From Brevibacterium album DSM 18261 (GTDB lineage Bacteria > Actinomycetota > Actinomycetes > Actinomycetales > Brevibacteriaceae), in contig NZ_AUFJ01000009.1 in assembly GCF_000426445.1 (NCBI RefSeq), positions 806,001-870,000 on the forward strand: DNA of 64,000 bases, in the 5' to 3' direction. Both the position numbers and the translations under genes were made by a program. Under the pieces are notes generated by a model, which did not search any database, was not told the DNA's origin, and was given only the letters and a program-made list of their open reading frames with translations. Position 1 is the first letter of the stretch; each line of letters starts with the position of its first letter. Below are positions 41,438 to 49,681 of this stretch, one piece after another.

Positions 41438-42318
41438 CCGTCCCGGTCGCCGCTCTCCGCATCGTCGTCCGCCGCGTCGTCGTCCTCCGCGACATCGGGC
41501 CCTGCCGATTCGCCGTCCTCCATCTCCGCCATGCTCTCCGCCACGGCAGTCGCACGTTCGGCCACGAGGGCCACGTACTCGTCCGAGGGGTTGTAGGCGA
41601 GGATCGCCTCGACCCACTGGCCCTCATCGGAGAGATCGCGCTTGCCGGAGCACAGATACGAGGCTGCGGTCGCCGAGGCATCGTCGATGTGGTTCGGATC
41701 GGCCTCCCCGTCACCGTTGCCGTCCACCGCGAAGTCCTCCCAGGTCGAGGGGATGAACTGCATGGGCCCCACCGCCCTGTCGAACTCGGCGTCCCCGTCG
41801 TACTTCCCATCGTCCGTGTCGGCGATCCGGGCGGTCTCCAGCCCATTGAGCTGGGCGCCGATGATCTTGCCCTCCAGCTGGCCGTCCTCGCCCACCTCCG
41901 CGTCTCCGTATCGCCCGTGATCGGATTCGACGGACCCGATGCCCGCCAGCGTGTTCCACGGCAGGCTGCACTCCTCATGCCGCTGTGCGGACCAGACCGA
42001 TGCCCCGATGTAGGCGCGCAGCACGCGCGGGGGGATGTCCGTGCGCTCGGCGGCCTCCTCCAGCCATGCGGAGTCCAGGTCCACCGCGATGTCCCCGGCC
42101 GCGGCTCCCCCTGCCCCTGCCTGGGGCTCCGGCATCACCGGAGGGGGAACCTCCTGCTCGCTCCGCTGCTCCTGCAGGCGTGCCTGCGCCGCCTCCAGGC
42201 TCCGATCGCGGTCCATGAGGTGCACTGCGAACAGGGCCGAGGACGCGAGCAGGAGGAGCGCGAGGACAGACCCGAAGAAGACCACCCAGCCCCGGTGCCG
42301 CCGGATCAGGCCCCTCAT
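41425..42318 (-). CDS. Membrane-anchored lytic transglycosylase, last gene of the surface ABC operon
   Basis: A 297-residue protein with an N-terminal signal anchor (residues 12-33) and a lytic transglycosylase domain of the MltB/SLT kind. The putative catalytic glutamate is Glu131 in GIGSVESDHGRYG, and AVGPMQFIPSTWEDFAVDGN is the second signature. A 45-residue acidic tail follows. It would cleave peptidoglycan strands outside the membrane. Its start overlaps the stop of the surface-protein gene by four bases, so it belongs to the ABC transporter operon. A plausible job is to open the wall locally for assembly of the surface proteins or transporter. That link is inferred. Confidence 0.85.
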   Translation of the reverse strand: MRGLIRRHRGWVVFFGSVLALLLLASSALFAVHLMDRDRSLEAAQARLQEQRSEQEVPPPVMPEPQAGAGGAAAGDIAVDLDSAWLEEAAERTDIPPRVLRAYIGASVWSAQRHEECSLPWNTLAGIGSVESDHGRYGDAEVGEDGQLEGKIIGAQLNGLETARIADTDDGKYDGDAEFDRAVGPMQFIPSTWEDFAVDGNGDGEADPNHIDDASATAASYLCSGKRDLSDEGQWVEAILAYNPSDEYVALVAERATAVAESMAEMEDGESAGPDVAEDDDAADDDAESGDRDGSAP

Positions 42319-44996
42319 GGGAACACCCGGTCCTCAGCGGCCTCGCCCGCCGCACCGCTCAGCCCGGACACGCTCCCGCTCCGCGCGGTCGCCCCGGCCA
42401 GCAGCAGCCCATCGCCCGAGGCGCCGGCACCCTCCCGCTTCCGGCCTCCCCGCGCGATCCGCACCACTGCGACGCCCAGCACCAGCGAGGCTGCGAGCCC
42501 GGTGCCCACCGCCACCCACTGCCATGCGGGCACGCCGCCGCCGAGGAACGGCAGCGGTCCGGGCCCCTCGCCCTCGGCCGCCGACTGCGGGAAGGCCCCG
42601 GTGAACAGGGAGTCCTCGCATTCGGCCAGAAAGCTCTGCAGCAGCGGATTGCCGCTGGTGGCCGAGCCCACCTCGCCCACGGCGAAGCGCAGCGGAACCA
42701 GCGCCTCGGCGGGTTCGCCCGCGCCCGGCACATCGACGGTGAAGCGCGACCAGATCAGGTAGTAGCCCGGCTCCGTGAACGCCCAGCTGCCGAATCCCGA
42801 CTCCCCGCCCCCGAACTCCGCGGGCACATCCGCCGACAGCAGCACCGACTGCTCCCCCAGCGCGTTCGAGCCGAGGACCGCGAACTCACCGGGCCCCTCC
42901 ACACTGTCCACCGACCAGGTCACCTGCGCATCCTCCGGAACGGAGTCGAAGGACCAGCCCAGCCACGGCACTCCGTCCTGCGGGGCGGCCTCGGTCCGGT
43001 AGACGGTGGCGCCGTCCGGCGCGAATTCGCCCATCCCGTCGCCGTGCACCGTCTGCCGGGCCTCCTCGGACACAGCCACCGTCACCAGCTCCGGATCACG
43101 GGAGACCGGCTCCTCCGCGCGCGAATCCTGCCACGCCGCGGCATCGGCCCCGGCTGCGAGGATCGCGGTGCCCGAGCGGATCTGCACGTCCTGATCCGCT
43201 TCCGCGGGCCGGCACAGCGAGGCCACAGGCGGCAGCGCGAGCGCGTCCTCCTCGTCCTGCGGGTCCTCACCCGGCGGCAGCATGCCCGTGTCACCGCGAT
43301 CGGGTGCGAGGCCACCGCCGCCCTCGCCCGGCGTCTTGCCGTTGGCGCCCCCATCACCGCTGCCGCCTGTAGGCTCATCGCCTTCGCCGTCGCCGCTCCC
43401 ATCGTCGCCGCCGTCATCATCGCGGCCCTCGGGCAGGGGGATGTCCGGGATGTCCTCGCCGGGTTCGGCACACGGCTCCACCTCGGCGGAGTCGTTCCCC
43501 GAGGCGAAGGTGAGCCGGGTGGTGGACACCGCCGTCTCCTCACCGTGCCGGGTGTGCACCGTGAGGTCGATGCAGTAGCGGCCTGCGGTCTCGAAGTTCC
43601 AGGCGGTGGCCGATTCCCTGCCCGGCGCCGCCCGCTCCAGCGCGACCACGCGGTCATTGTCCCGTCCCTGCGGCGGGAGGAGGAGGTCATGGGGCGAGCG
43701 CGGGTCCGTCGCGGAGCGGTACTGAGCCGTACCCGGCCCGGAGTGCATGCGCATGAGGACGGTCACCCTCCCCGGCTCCCCCGGCCCGCTGAGGTCGAGG
43801 CCCGCGTCGATCCGGGTCTGGGGCACGTACCAGCGTCCGTTCGCCTCGCTGCGCCGGTGCGCGGACCAGATCACCTGACTCGCCTCATGGCGTGCGCCTG
43901 AGCCCTCCACCAGATCCGCCGAGGTGCGCGCCAGTTCCGCTGTGACCTCGTCCTCACCGGGCCTGATGCGGGCGCGGCCCTCCTCCACGGTCACGGGAGC
44001 GGTGTCCGCCTCGTCCGGCGAATCCGCGCGGTCGAGCTCATCGCCGCACTCCGGCCGCGGCGCGCCGGAGCCCACATGGACTCGCAGCTCCACGGAATCG
44101 CGCCGGATCCGCGTGCCTTCGGCGGTGCGGGCGGGCATGGCAGAGGAGAACCCGAGGTCCAGGCAGTAGGTGCCCGGCTCCGTGAACGCCCAGTCGAGAT
44201 CGACCGTGCCGCCGGGGCGCAGCTGAAGGGAGGAGGGCCCTGGGTGACGGGAGTCCAGGTCGGCTCCCACTGCGCCCTCGCGCACTCCTGCGCCGGCGGC
44301 GACCACACCACCGGCCGGACCGTGCGCGGATTCGAGGAACATGTCCAGCGGCCCCAGTTCATTGGCGAAGCCCGAGGCGTCCACCCGCAGCCGTGCGGTG
44401 TGAGCCTGGTCCCCGGGCAGGGCGAGCGAGGCGTCGACGTCCTCGGGCTCCGCCGAACCGCGGAGCACCTCGCCGTGCCCGGGGTCCGCCTCGTCCGGAT
44501 CATCGCTCTCGTCCGGGTCATGCGTGGGCTCCGGCCCTTCTGAAGGCTCTCCCGTAGGCTCGGGCGCCTCCGAGGGCTCAGGCTCCTCCGTAGGCGCAGG
44601 CTCCTCCGTCGGTTCTGGCCCCTCCGATGGCCCCTCCGTAGGTTCTGGCTCCTCTCCGTCTTCGCCCTCCGGCAAGATCAGCTGCGCACGCAGAGGTGCG
44701 GTGACCTCGATGCGGGCAGTCTCCGCCTCGGAGCCTTCGGCCGTGCGCGCCACCGCCGAGGCGCCCGGATCCGCTGTCGCCGCAGCAGGCGGCGCACCAT
44801 CGGACGGCACACCCGCCGCCGGCACCGCATCCGCCGCCGGCACCGCATCCGCCGGTGTGACCGTCCCCGGTACCGCCCGAGCAGGCTCACCCGCCGCCGG
44901 CGCCGCCTGGACCGGCGGGACCGCCGCCGGAGCACCGGCGAGCAGCAGCGGCAGGAGGAGCGCCGTCGTGGCCAGAGGCCCCGGGCGTGTCCTCAT
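42315..44996 (-). CDS. Large membrane-anchored surface protein with anchored-repeat domains
   Basis: An 893-residue exported protein. A signal peptide ends near AAVPPVQAAPA; a Pro/Glu/Thr-rich stalk (residues 108-170, PTEEPAPTEEPEPSEAPEP-like) follows. Three regions carry the actinobacterial anchored-repeat hallmark, an aromatic strand ending in E/T-P/A-G-x-Y: WAFTEPGTYCLDL, WNFETAGRYCIDLTV and WAFTEPGYYLIWS. A Gly/Asp-rich linker separates the second and third. The C-terminus has one membrane helix (WVAVGTGLAASLVLGVAVV) and a cytoplasmic basic stretch, but no LPxTG. It overlaps the permease gene by four bases. A role in delivering substrate to the transporter is inferred from the operon. Confidence 0.85.
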   Translation of the reverse strand: MRTRPGPLATTALLLPLLLAGAPAAVPPVQAAPAAGEPARAVPGTVTPADAVPAADAVPAAGVPSDGAPPAAATADPGASAVARTAEGSEAETARIEVTAPLRAQLILPEGEDGEEPEPTEGPSEGPEPTEEPAPTEEPEPSEAPEPTGEPSEGPEPTHDPDESDDPDEADPGHGEVLRGSAEPEDVDASLALPGDQAHTARLRVDASGFANELGPLDMFLESAHGPAGGVVAAGAGVREGAVGADLDSRHPGPSSLQLRPGGTVDLDWAFTEPGTYCLDLGFSSAMPARTAEGTRIRRDSVELRVHVGSGAPRPECGDELDRADSPDEADTAPVTVEEGRARIRPGEDEVTAELARTSADLVEGSGARHEASQVIWSAHRRSEANGRWYVPQTRIDAGLDLSGPGEPGRVTVLMRMHSGPGTAQYRSATDPRSPHDLLLPPQGRDNDRVVALERAAPGRESATAWNFETAGRYCIDLTVHTRHGEETAVSTTRLTFASGNDSAEVEPCAEPGEDIPDIPLPEGRDDDGGDDGSGDGEGDEPTGGSGDGGANGKTPGEGGGGLAPDRGDTGMLPPGEDPQDEEDALALPPVASLCRPAEADQDVQIRSGTAILAAGADAAAWQDSRAEEPVSRDPELVTVAVSEEARQTVHGDGMGEFAPDGATVYRTEAAPQDGVPWLGWSFDSVPEDAQVTWSVDSVEGPGEFAVLGSNALGEQSVLLSADVPAEFGGGESGFGSWAFTEPGYYLIWSRFTVDVPGAGEPAEALVPLRFAVGEVGSATSGNPLLQSFLAECEDSLFTGAFPQSAAEGEGPGPLPFLGGGVPAWQWVAVGTGLAASLVLGVAVVRIARGGRKREGAGASGDGLLLAGATARSGSVSGLSGAAGEAAEDRVFP

Positions 44997-46171
44997 GTGC
45001 TCTCTTCCTCGGCGGGACCGGAAGGGGCGGCAGGCCGCACGAAAGGCGCGGAGCGCGCTGCACCGGCGCCCGCGGACTCAGGTGCAGCAGGACCGCCGGA
45101 GCCCCCTTCGGAGCGCGGAAGCTCGGACCGACCGCCCTCGCCCCCATCGGAACGGTCGCCCTCGCCCCCGTCCGCAGCCTCGCCGTCTGCGCCGTCCACG
45201 TGTGCGAAGACGGCATCGACGAGGTCCCTCGTGTCATCAGATGCGGCCGGGACGGAATGCGGCCACTCCTGCTCGGCGGCCTCGGACACCGCGGCCTGCG
45301 CACCCGCCGCCCTCGACCCGCGGCGCATGAGCCGCCTGGCCAGCATCCCGTGCTTGGGTCCCAGCACCCAGCAGACCAGGAAGAACGCGGTGAGCACCAG
45401 GACGATGGTGCCGCCCACGGGCAGATCGAGCGCCCAGGAGACATAGAGGCCCACGAAGGCGCCCACCGCTCCGATCACGGGCGAGAGCAGCATCATCACG
45501 ATGAGCCGGTCCGTGAGGAAGCGCGCGGTGGCCGCGGGGGTGATGAGCAGTGCGAGGACGAGGATGTTGCCGATGGTCTGCACCGAGACCACCACGGCGA
45601 TCGTCACCAGCATGTACAGGAGGATGTCCAGCCAGAACACGGGCAGTCCGATGGCCTTGGACATGTCGCGGTCCAGGCTCACGGCCACGAGCTCCTTGTG
45701 GAAGAGGAACAGGATGACCACGAGCGCAGCGCCGGTGATGCCCACGACGTACATATCGGAGTCCGGGATGCCGGTGATCGAGCCGAACAGGAAGTCCGAG
45801 AGCGAACCCGCATAGCCCGGTGCGAAGCTGATGACGACGATGCCGAGGGCGAACGCGGCCACGAAGAAGACGCCGATGATGCTGTCCTCCTTGAGCCTGC
45901 GGTTCTGCGAGAAGATCGCCACCAGCAGCGCGGTGGTGATGCCGGCGGCCGCACCGCCCAGCACCAGGTTCGCCTGGAACACGAAGGCGAAGGCCAGCCC
46001 CGGGAACACCGCATGGGAGACCGCATCACCGATGAACGCCATGCCGCGCAGCACCACGTACGTGCCCACCAGGCCGCAGATGACAGCCGCCATGACGGCC
46101 ATGAACAGGGCCTTGGGCAGGAAGGTGAGGAGGGGATTGGTGAGGTCGCCCAGGAACTCGACGAAGGTCAT
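44993..46171 (-). CDS. ABC-3 type metal transporter permease (anchored-repeat system)
   Basis: A 392-residue integral membrane protein of the ABC-3 (ZnuB/MntB) family. LVGTYVVLRGMAFIGDAVSH and GNILVLALLITPAATARFLT are its conserved membrane segments, with about eight helices in the first 300 residues. The last 90 residues form a hydrophilic Asp/Glu/Ser/Gly tail not usual in ZnuB. The GTG/ATG choice is settled by ATG at 46171, which overlaps the ATPase stop by four bases. With the ATPase and ZnuA-like protein it makes a complete importer for zinc or manganese. Zinc is favoured by the operator context. Confidence 0.92.
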   Translation of the reverse strand: MTFVEFLGDLTNPLLTFLPKALFMAVMAAVICGLVGTYVVLRGMAFIGDAVSHAVFPGLAFAFVFQANLVLGGAAAGITTALLVAIFSQNRRLKEDSIIGVFFVAAFALGIVVISFAPGYAGSLSDFLFGSITGIPDSDMYVVGITGAALVVILFLFHKELVAVSLDRDMSKAIGLPVFWLDILLYMLVTIAVVVSVQTIGNILVLALLITPAATARFLTDRLIVMMLLSPVIGAVGAFVGLYVSWALDLPVGGTIVLVLTAFFLVCWVLGPKHGMLARRLMRRGSRAAGAQAAVSEAAEQEWPHSVPAASDDTRDLVDAVFAHVDGADGEAADGGEGDRSDGGEGGRSELPRSEGGSGGPAAPESAGAGAARSAPFVRPAAPSGPAEEEST

Positions 46172-46920
46172 GCCGCCACCGCCCCCACTCCCGCCAGCAG
46201 GGGCGAGTTGTCCGAGACCTGAAAGGTGTCCATCCACAGCGAGCGCCGGCGCAGGTCCGCAGGTGTGCCCGTTGCCGTCACGGTGCGGTTGAGCATGAGC
46301 AGCCGATCGCAGGTGTGCATGGCGTGCGGGAGGTCGTGCGTGCTCATGAGGATGGTGCGGCCCTCCCGCGCCAGCTGTGTGAACAGCTCCGTGAGCAGTT
46401 CCTGCGAGGGCATGTCCAGGCCCGTGAAGGGCTCGTCGAGCAGGAGCAGGGCGGATTCCAGCGCGAGGGCCCGGGCCACCAGCACCCGCTGCTTCTGCCC
46501 GCCGGAGAGCTCGGCCACCGGCCGCTTGCGCAGATCCAGCAGGCGCACCCGCTCGAGTGCGGCGTTGACCGCGCGGTAGTCGGCCAGGGCCGGCCTGCGC
46601 AGCCAGCCGATGCGCCGGTACCGGCCCGTCATCACCGCGTCCTCGATGCTGATCGGGAAGTCCCAGACGAACTCGTGGCGCTGCGGGACATAGCCCAGCC
46701 TGCCCCGCGAGGCCCGGGCCGTGGCCCCGCCGATGTCGATGGTGCCGCTCCGCGGGCGGATGAGCCCCAGGAGGGTGCGCAGCAGGGTGGTCTTGCCCGC
46801 ACCGTTGGGACCGATGAGTCCCACCAGCTCGCCGGCCTCCAGCCCGAAGTTCACGTCACGGAGGACTTCCCTGCCGCCCAGCGAGACGGTGACGCCGTGG
46901 ACGTCGATGATGAGGCTCAT
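46168..46920 (-). CDS. ABC transporter ATPase (metal importer)
   Basis: A 250-residue ATPase: Walker A GPNGAGKTTLL at residues 37-47, Q-loop near VPQRHEFVW, signature LSGGQKQRV at about 140, Walker B LLLLDEPFTGLD at about 158 and the switch histidine in MSTHD. PQRHEFVWDFPISIEDAVMT is the pattern of ZnuC/MntA-type manganese and zinc ATPases. Start and stop each overlap the neighbouring genes by four bases, placing it in the middle of the seven-gene operon. Confidence 0.93.
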   Translation of the reverse strand: MSLIIDVHGVTVSLGGREVLRDVNFGLEAGELVGLIGPNGAGKTTLLRTLLGLIRPRSGTIDIGGATARASRGRLGYVPQRHEFVWDFPISIEDAVMTGRYRRIGWLRRPALADYRAVNAALERVRLLDLRKRPVAELSGGQKQRVLVARALALESALLLLDEPFTGLDMPSQELLTELFTQLAREGRTILMSTHDLPHAMHTCDRLLMLNRTVTATGTPADLRRRSLWMDTFQVSDNSPLLAGVGAVAA

Positions 46921-48095
46921 GAGCCCTTCCCTCCTGTCTCAGCGGACGGACCTGCGCTGCCGCGGGAGCCCGTGCCCCTGCCGCTTCCGGAACCCGCGCC
47001 CGAGGCGCCGGCCAGCTCCCGCTCCGCCCGCGCCTTGGCCCGGCGCGAGGAGGAGAGCGCGAACACCGCCCCCACGATGAGCGCGAGGACGAGCACCCCT
47101 ATCGCCCCGTAGAGCACGTACATGAGGGGCGAGGAGTCCGATGCCTCGGCGGCCGGGTCCGCTCCCTCCTCGACACCTCCGCCCTGCTCGGCAGCGTCTC
47201 CGCCGCCGTCACCGGACTCGGGAGCCCGGTAGTCCTGCCCGAAGGCCTCCTGCGGGTCCGTCTCCGTGCCCACCGCGATGCGCAGCGTCTGACGGTCCTC
47301 GATGACGGATCCGTCCGCGCCCTCCGCGGAGAAGCCCAGGTCGAAGAGGTAGATGCCCGGTTCCGTGAAGACCCAGTTGGCATGGGTGTGCGTGAGCGGC
47401 TCCACCCAGATCGACTGTTCACCCTCCTGCGTGGACTGCCAGTAGACATCGGGATCGCCGAAGGCCCCGTCCTGCAGGTAGAGCGTGAAATCGCCGGGGC
47501 CGTCCACGCCGTGGAAGGTCAGATCGATGCCGGAGTCCGAGGCTCCCGCGAAGCCGGGGTACTGGGTGTTCCAGCCCAGCCAGGGCACGCCGGGCTCCTC
47601 CACCTGCGGGATGAGCCAGACCGCCTCGCCGGGCTCCGCGCCCAGGAACTCGTACATGGGATCGTCCGGGACGGGGATGCGCCCGCCCTCATCGGGGACG
47701 TGGAGCACGAGGTCCTCGAGCGTGCGCCAGACCGGCGGGGCCAGCGTGTCATCGCGACCGGCCAGCTGCATATCGTCCCCGCTCTCGCCGAACGGCCCGA
47801 TGTCCACGTGCCCGGCATCGATGACGGTCTGGCCGGAGCCCAGCTCCTCGCCCGCATCGACGTCCTGGTCCAGCGCCGGATCGTCGAGGGTGCCGGCGGC
47901 GGCAGGCGGAGGTCCCCACGGCGCGCCGGGCCCCGCAGCGTCCGAGGTCAGCAGCGCGCCCGGCCCGCCCGTCACGGTGCCCGCGGTCAGGAGGAGGGCA
48001 GCGCCGGCGGACGCGATCCGGGTCCAGCGGCGTCCGGGCAGCATCCGCTGCCGCGCCTCTGCGGCGTGCAGGGAGCGGAGGGCAGGGGAGGTCAT
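46917..48095 (-). CDS. Membrane-anchored single-domain surface protein of the ABC system
   Basis: A 392-residue exported protein. Signal region around residues 25-50, then one anchored-repeat domain starting TVIDAGHVDIGPFGESGDDM and containing PGVPWLGWNTQYPGF and HTHANWVFTEPGIYLFDLGF, then a Gly/Ala linker, a C-terminal membrane helix (LYGAIGVLVLALIVGAVFAL) and a basic tail. No LPxTG. ATG at 48095 (AAGGAG 8 bases upstream) overlaps the binding-protein stop as ATGA; a GTG at 48104 is also possible. It sits between the binding protein and the ATPase, suggesting a fixed partner of the importer rather than an independent adhesin. Confidence 0.85.
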   Translation of the reverse strand: MTSPALRSLHAAEARQRMLPGRRWTRIASAGAALLLTAGTVTGGPGALLTSDAAGPGAPWGPPPAAAGTLDDPALDQDVDAGEELGSGQTVIDAGHVDIGPFGESGDDMQLAGRDDTLAPPVWRTLEDLVLHVPDEGGRIPVPDDPMYEFLGAEPGEAVWLIPQVEEPGVPWLGWNTQYPGFAGASDSGIDLTFHGVDGPGDFTLYLQDGAFGDPDVYWQSTQEGEQSIWVEPLTHTHANWVFTEPGIYLFDLGFSAEGADGSVIEDRQTLRIAVGTETDPQEAFGQDYRAPESGDGGGDAAEQGGGVEEGADPAAEASDSSPLMYVLYGAIGVLVLALIVGAVFALSSSRRAKARAERELAGASGAGSGSGRGTGSRGSAGPSAETGGKGS

Positions 48096-49681
48096 GAGAG
48101 GCACTCCTTCAGTGAGTTCGCGTTGAAACGCATCATGTCGATGTAAGAGGTGACGTCCTGGTCGAAGGAGTCCCCGTAGATGGTGCAGACCTCGATGCCG
48201 GCCTCGCCGGCCACCTCCTCCAGCGTGCTGGAGCGGCTGGCCAGATTGGGTTCGAGGAAGACGGCCGGCACCTGGAGGTTCCGGATGGTGTCGCCCAGCC
48301 TGATCCGGTCGTTGACACTGGGCTCCACGGCCGGATTGGGGGTGACGAAGCCCGCGATGCGCATGCCATAGGCCTCACCCAGGTAGCCGAAGGCGTCGTG
48401 GGTGGTGACCAGGTGGCGGCGCTCCTCGGGGATGGAGCCGATCGTCTCCCGCATATAGGCGTCCGTCTCCTCGAGTTCTGCGATGTAGTCCTCGGCACGG
48501 GCGGCGTACTCCGCCGCGCTGTCCGGGTCCGCCTCCGCCAGCGTGTCGCGGATCACCTCCGCATAGGCGATGGCATTGCGCACGTCGTGCCACAGGTGCG
48601 GGTCGATCTCCCCGTGCACGTGCTTGCCCAGCACCGCCTGAGCGAGCAGATAGGTCTGCGTGCCCCTGCGTCCCAGGAAGTGGAACTGAGGGCCCGGGGG
48701 GATCTCCTGCCAGGCGTTGTTGGTCACGCCCACCACTGTGGTGTCCGCCTCCATGACGACCTGGGACTGGTCTCCCCCGCCGTCCTCGTCCGCGAAGAGG
48801 TACATGCGGCTCTCGTCGAGGTCCGCGGTGAGATCGGCGTGGCCGGAGTCCAAAACGTCCCACTCGCTGAACTCGTCCAGCTGGCGGGGGTCCTGGCCCA
48901 CCACGAAGGTGAAGGTCTGCTCCGCCACCGTCTGCTCCTCGGCGTCCTCGCGCGGCCGGACGGAGGCCCTGAGGTCGAGGGTGTAGGTGCCGGGTTCGCT
49001 GAACGCCCAGCTGAGATGGGTGTGGGCGTTCGCGGGCAGCGAGGCCTGGTCCTCGTCGGGGTCCATCCCGTCCGTGGAGTCGAAGTAGTTCACGGGGCGG
49101 CCGAACGCCTCGGTGAGGAATCCGTGGAGGGTCGCGCCCTCCGGGCCGGACCAGTCGGTGGCCTGGATGAGGACCTCGGAAGCGCGGTCGGCTCCGTACT
49201 GCGCACCGGTGCCGCGCACCCGCATACCCAGCCAGATGGTGTCGAGGCTGACGTTCTCCACCATCGGGATGGTGGTCGCGTCGTAGCTCTCCGCGGCCTC
49301 GGCGAGGCCCACATTGGCGGCTTCCTCGGGCAGGTTGGCATCGAGCGTGCGAATGAGGGCGTGCTCCTCCAGCATCGCGTAATTGGAGAAGGCCACCTCC
49401 GCGTGGACGATGTCGCGGACGTCCCGGAGGCCGGGCTCATGGCTGTGCGGGTCCGCGCCCGGCGGCACCAGGGTGGTGAGGTCGATGGACTCCCCACCCA
49501 CGTGCTCGACGATGTCGCCGATCATCCCGGTGGTCGCGATGACGGGGAGCCCGTCCTCGGCGCTCGGCTCCGCGCTCATGGGAGCGGCGCAGCCGGCGAG
49601 GAATGTGAGGGACACCGCCGCGGCGGTGGTCACCCGTGCGGGTGACCACCGCCGCGTGCGGCCCGAGGCATCAGACCTCAT
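48092..49681 (-). CDS. ZnuA-like metal-binding lipoprotein interrupted by an anchored-repeat domain
   Basis: A 529-residue lipoprotein (lipobox LAGC, Cys31). Residues 45-140 and 345-529 form the two lobes of a cluster 9 metal-binding protein: candidate ligands His79/His81 in GADPHSHEPG, His362 in DPHLWHD, His428 in TTHDAFGYLGEAYG and an acidic residue near 504-507. Between the lobes, residues 145-345 are an inserted surface domain with HTHLSWAFSEPGTYTLDLRA. This is the architecture of TIGR03772, the anchored-repeat ABC binding protein. Start ATG at 49681 lies 11 bases inside the preceding gene, whose end supplies GGAAGG. A perfect hairpin covers codons 9-21. Confidence 0.92.
   Translation of the reverse strand: MRSDASGRTRRWSPARVTTAAAVSLTFLAGCAAPMSAEPSAEDGLPVIATTGMIGDIVEHVGGESIDLTTLVPPGADPHSHEPGLRDVRDIVHAEVAFSNYAMLEEHALIRTLDANLPEEAANVGLAEAAESYDATTIPMVENVSLDTIWLGMRVRGTGAQYGADRASEVLIQATDWSGPEGATLHGFLTEAFGRPVNYFDSTDGMDPDEDQASLPANAHTHLSWAFSEPGTYTLDLRASVRPREDAEEQTVAEQTFTFVVGQDPRQLDEFSEWDVLDSGHADLTADLDESRMYLFADEDGGGDQSQVVMEADTTVVGVTNNAWQEIPPGPQFHFLGRRGTQTYLLAQAVLGKHVHGEIDPHLWHDVRNAIAYAEVIRDTLAEADPDSAAEYAARAEDYIAELEETDAYMRETIGSIPEERRHLVTTHDAFGYLGEAYGMRIAGFVTPNPAVEPSVNDRIRLGDTIRNLQVPAVFLEPNLASRSSTLEEVAGEAGIEVCTIYGDSFDQDVTSYIDMMRFNANSLKECLS
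49619..49656. other. Perfect hairpin inside the 5' coding region of the binding protein
   Basis: Seventeen-base perfect arms (49619-49635 and 49640-49656) around a 4-base loop, located about 25-62 bases into the ZnuA-like gene, within the signal-peptide codons. A structure this stable near a start codon could pause ribosomes or RNA polymerase and set the ratio of surface protein to binding protein. Confidence 0.7.
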
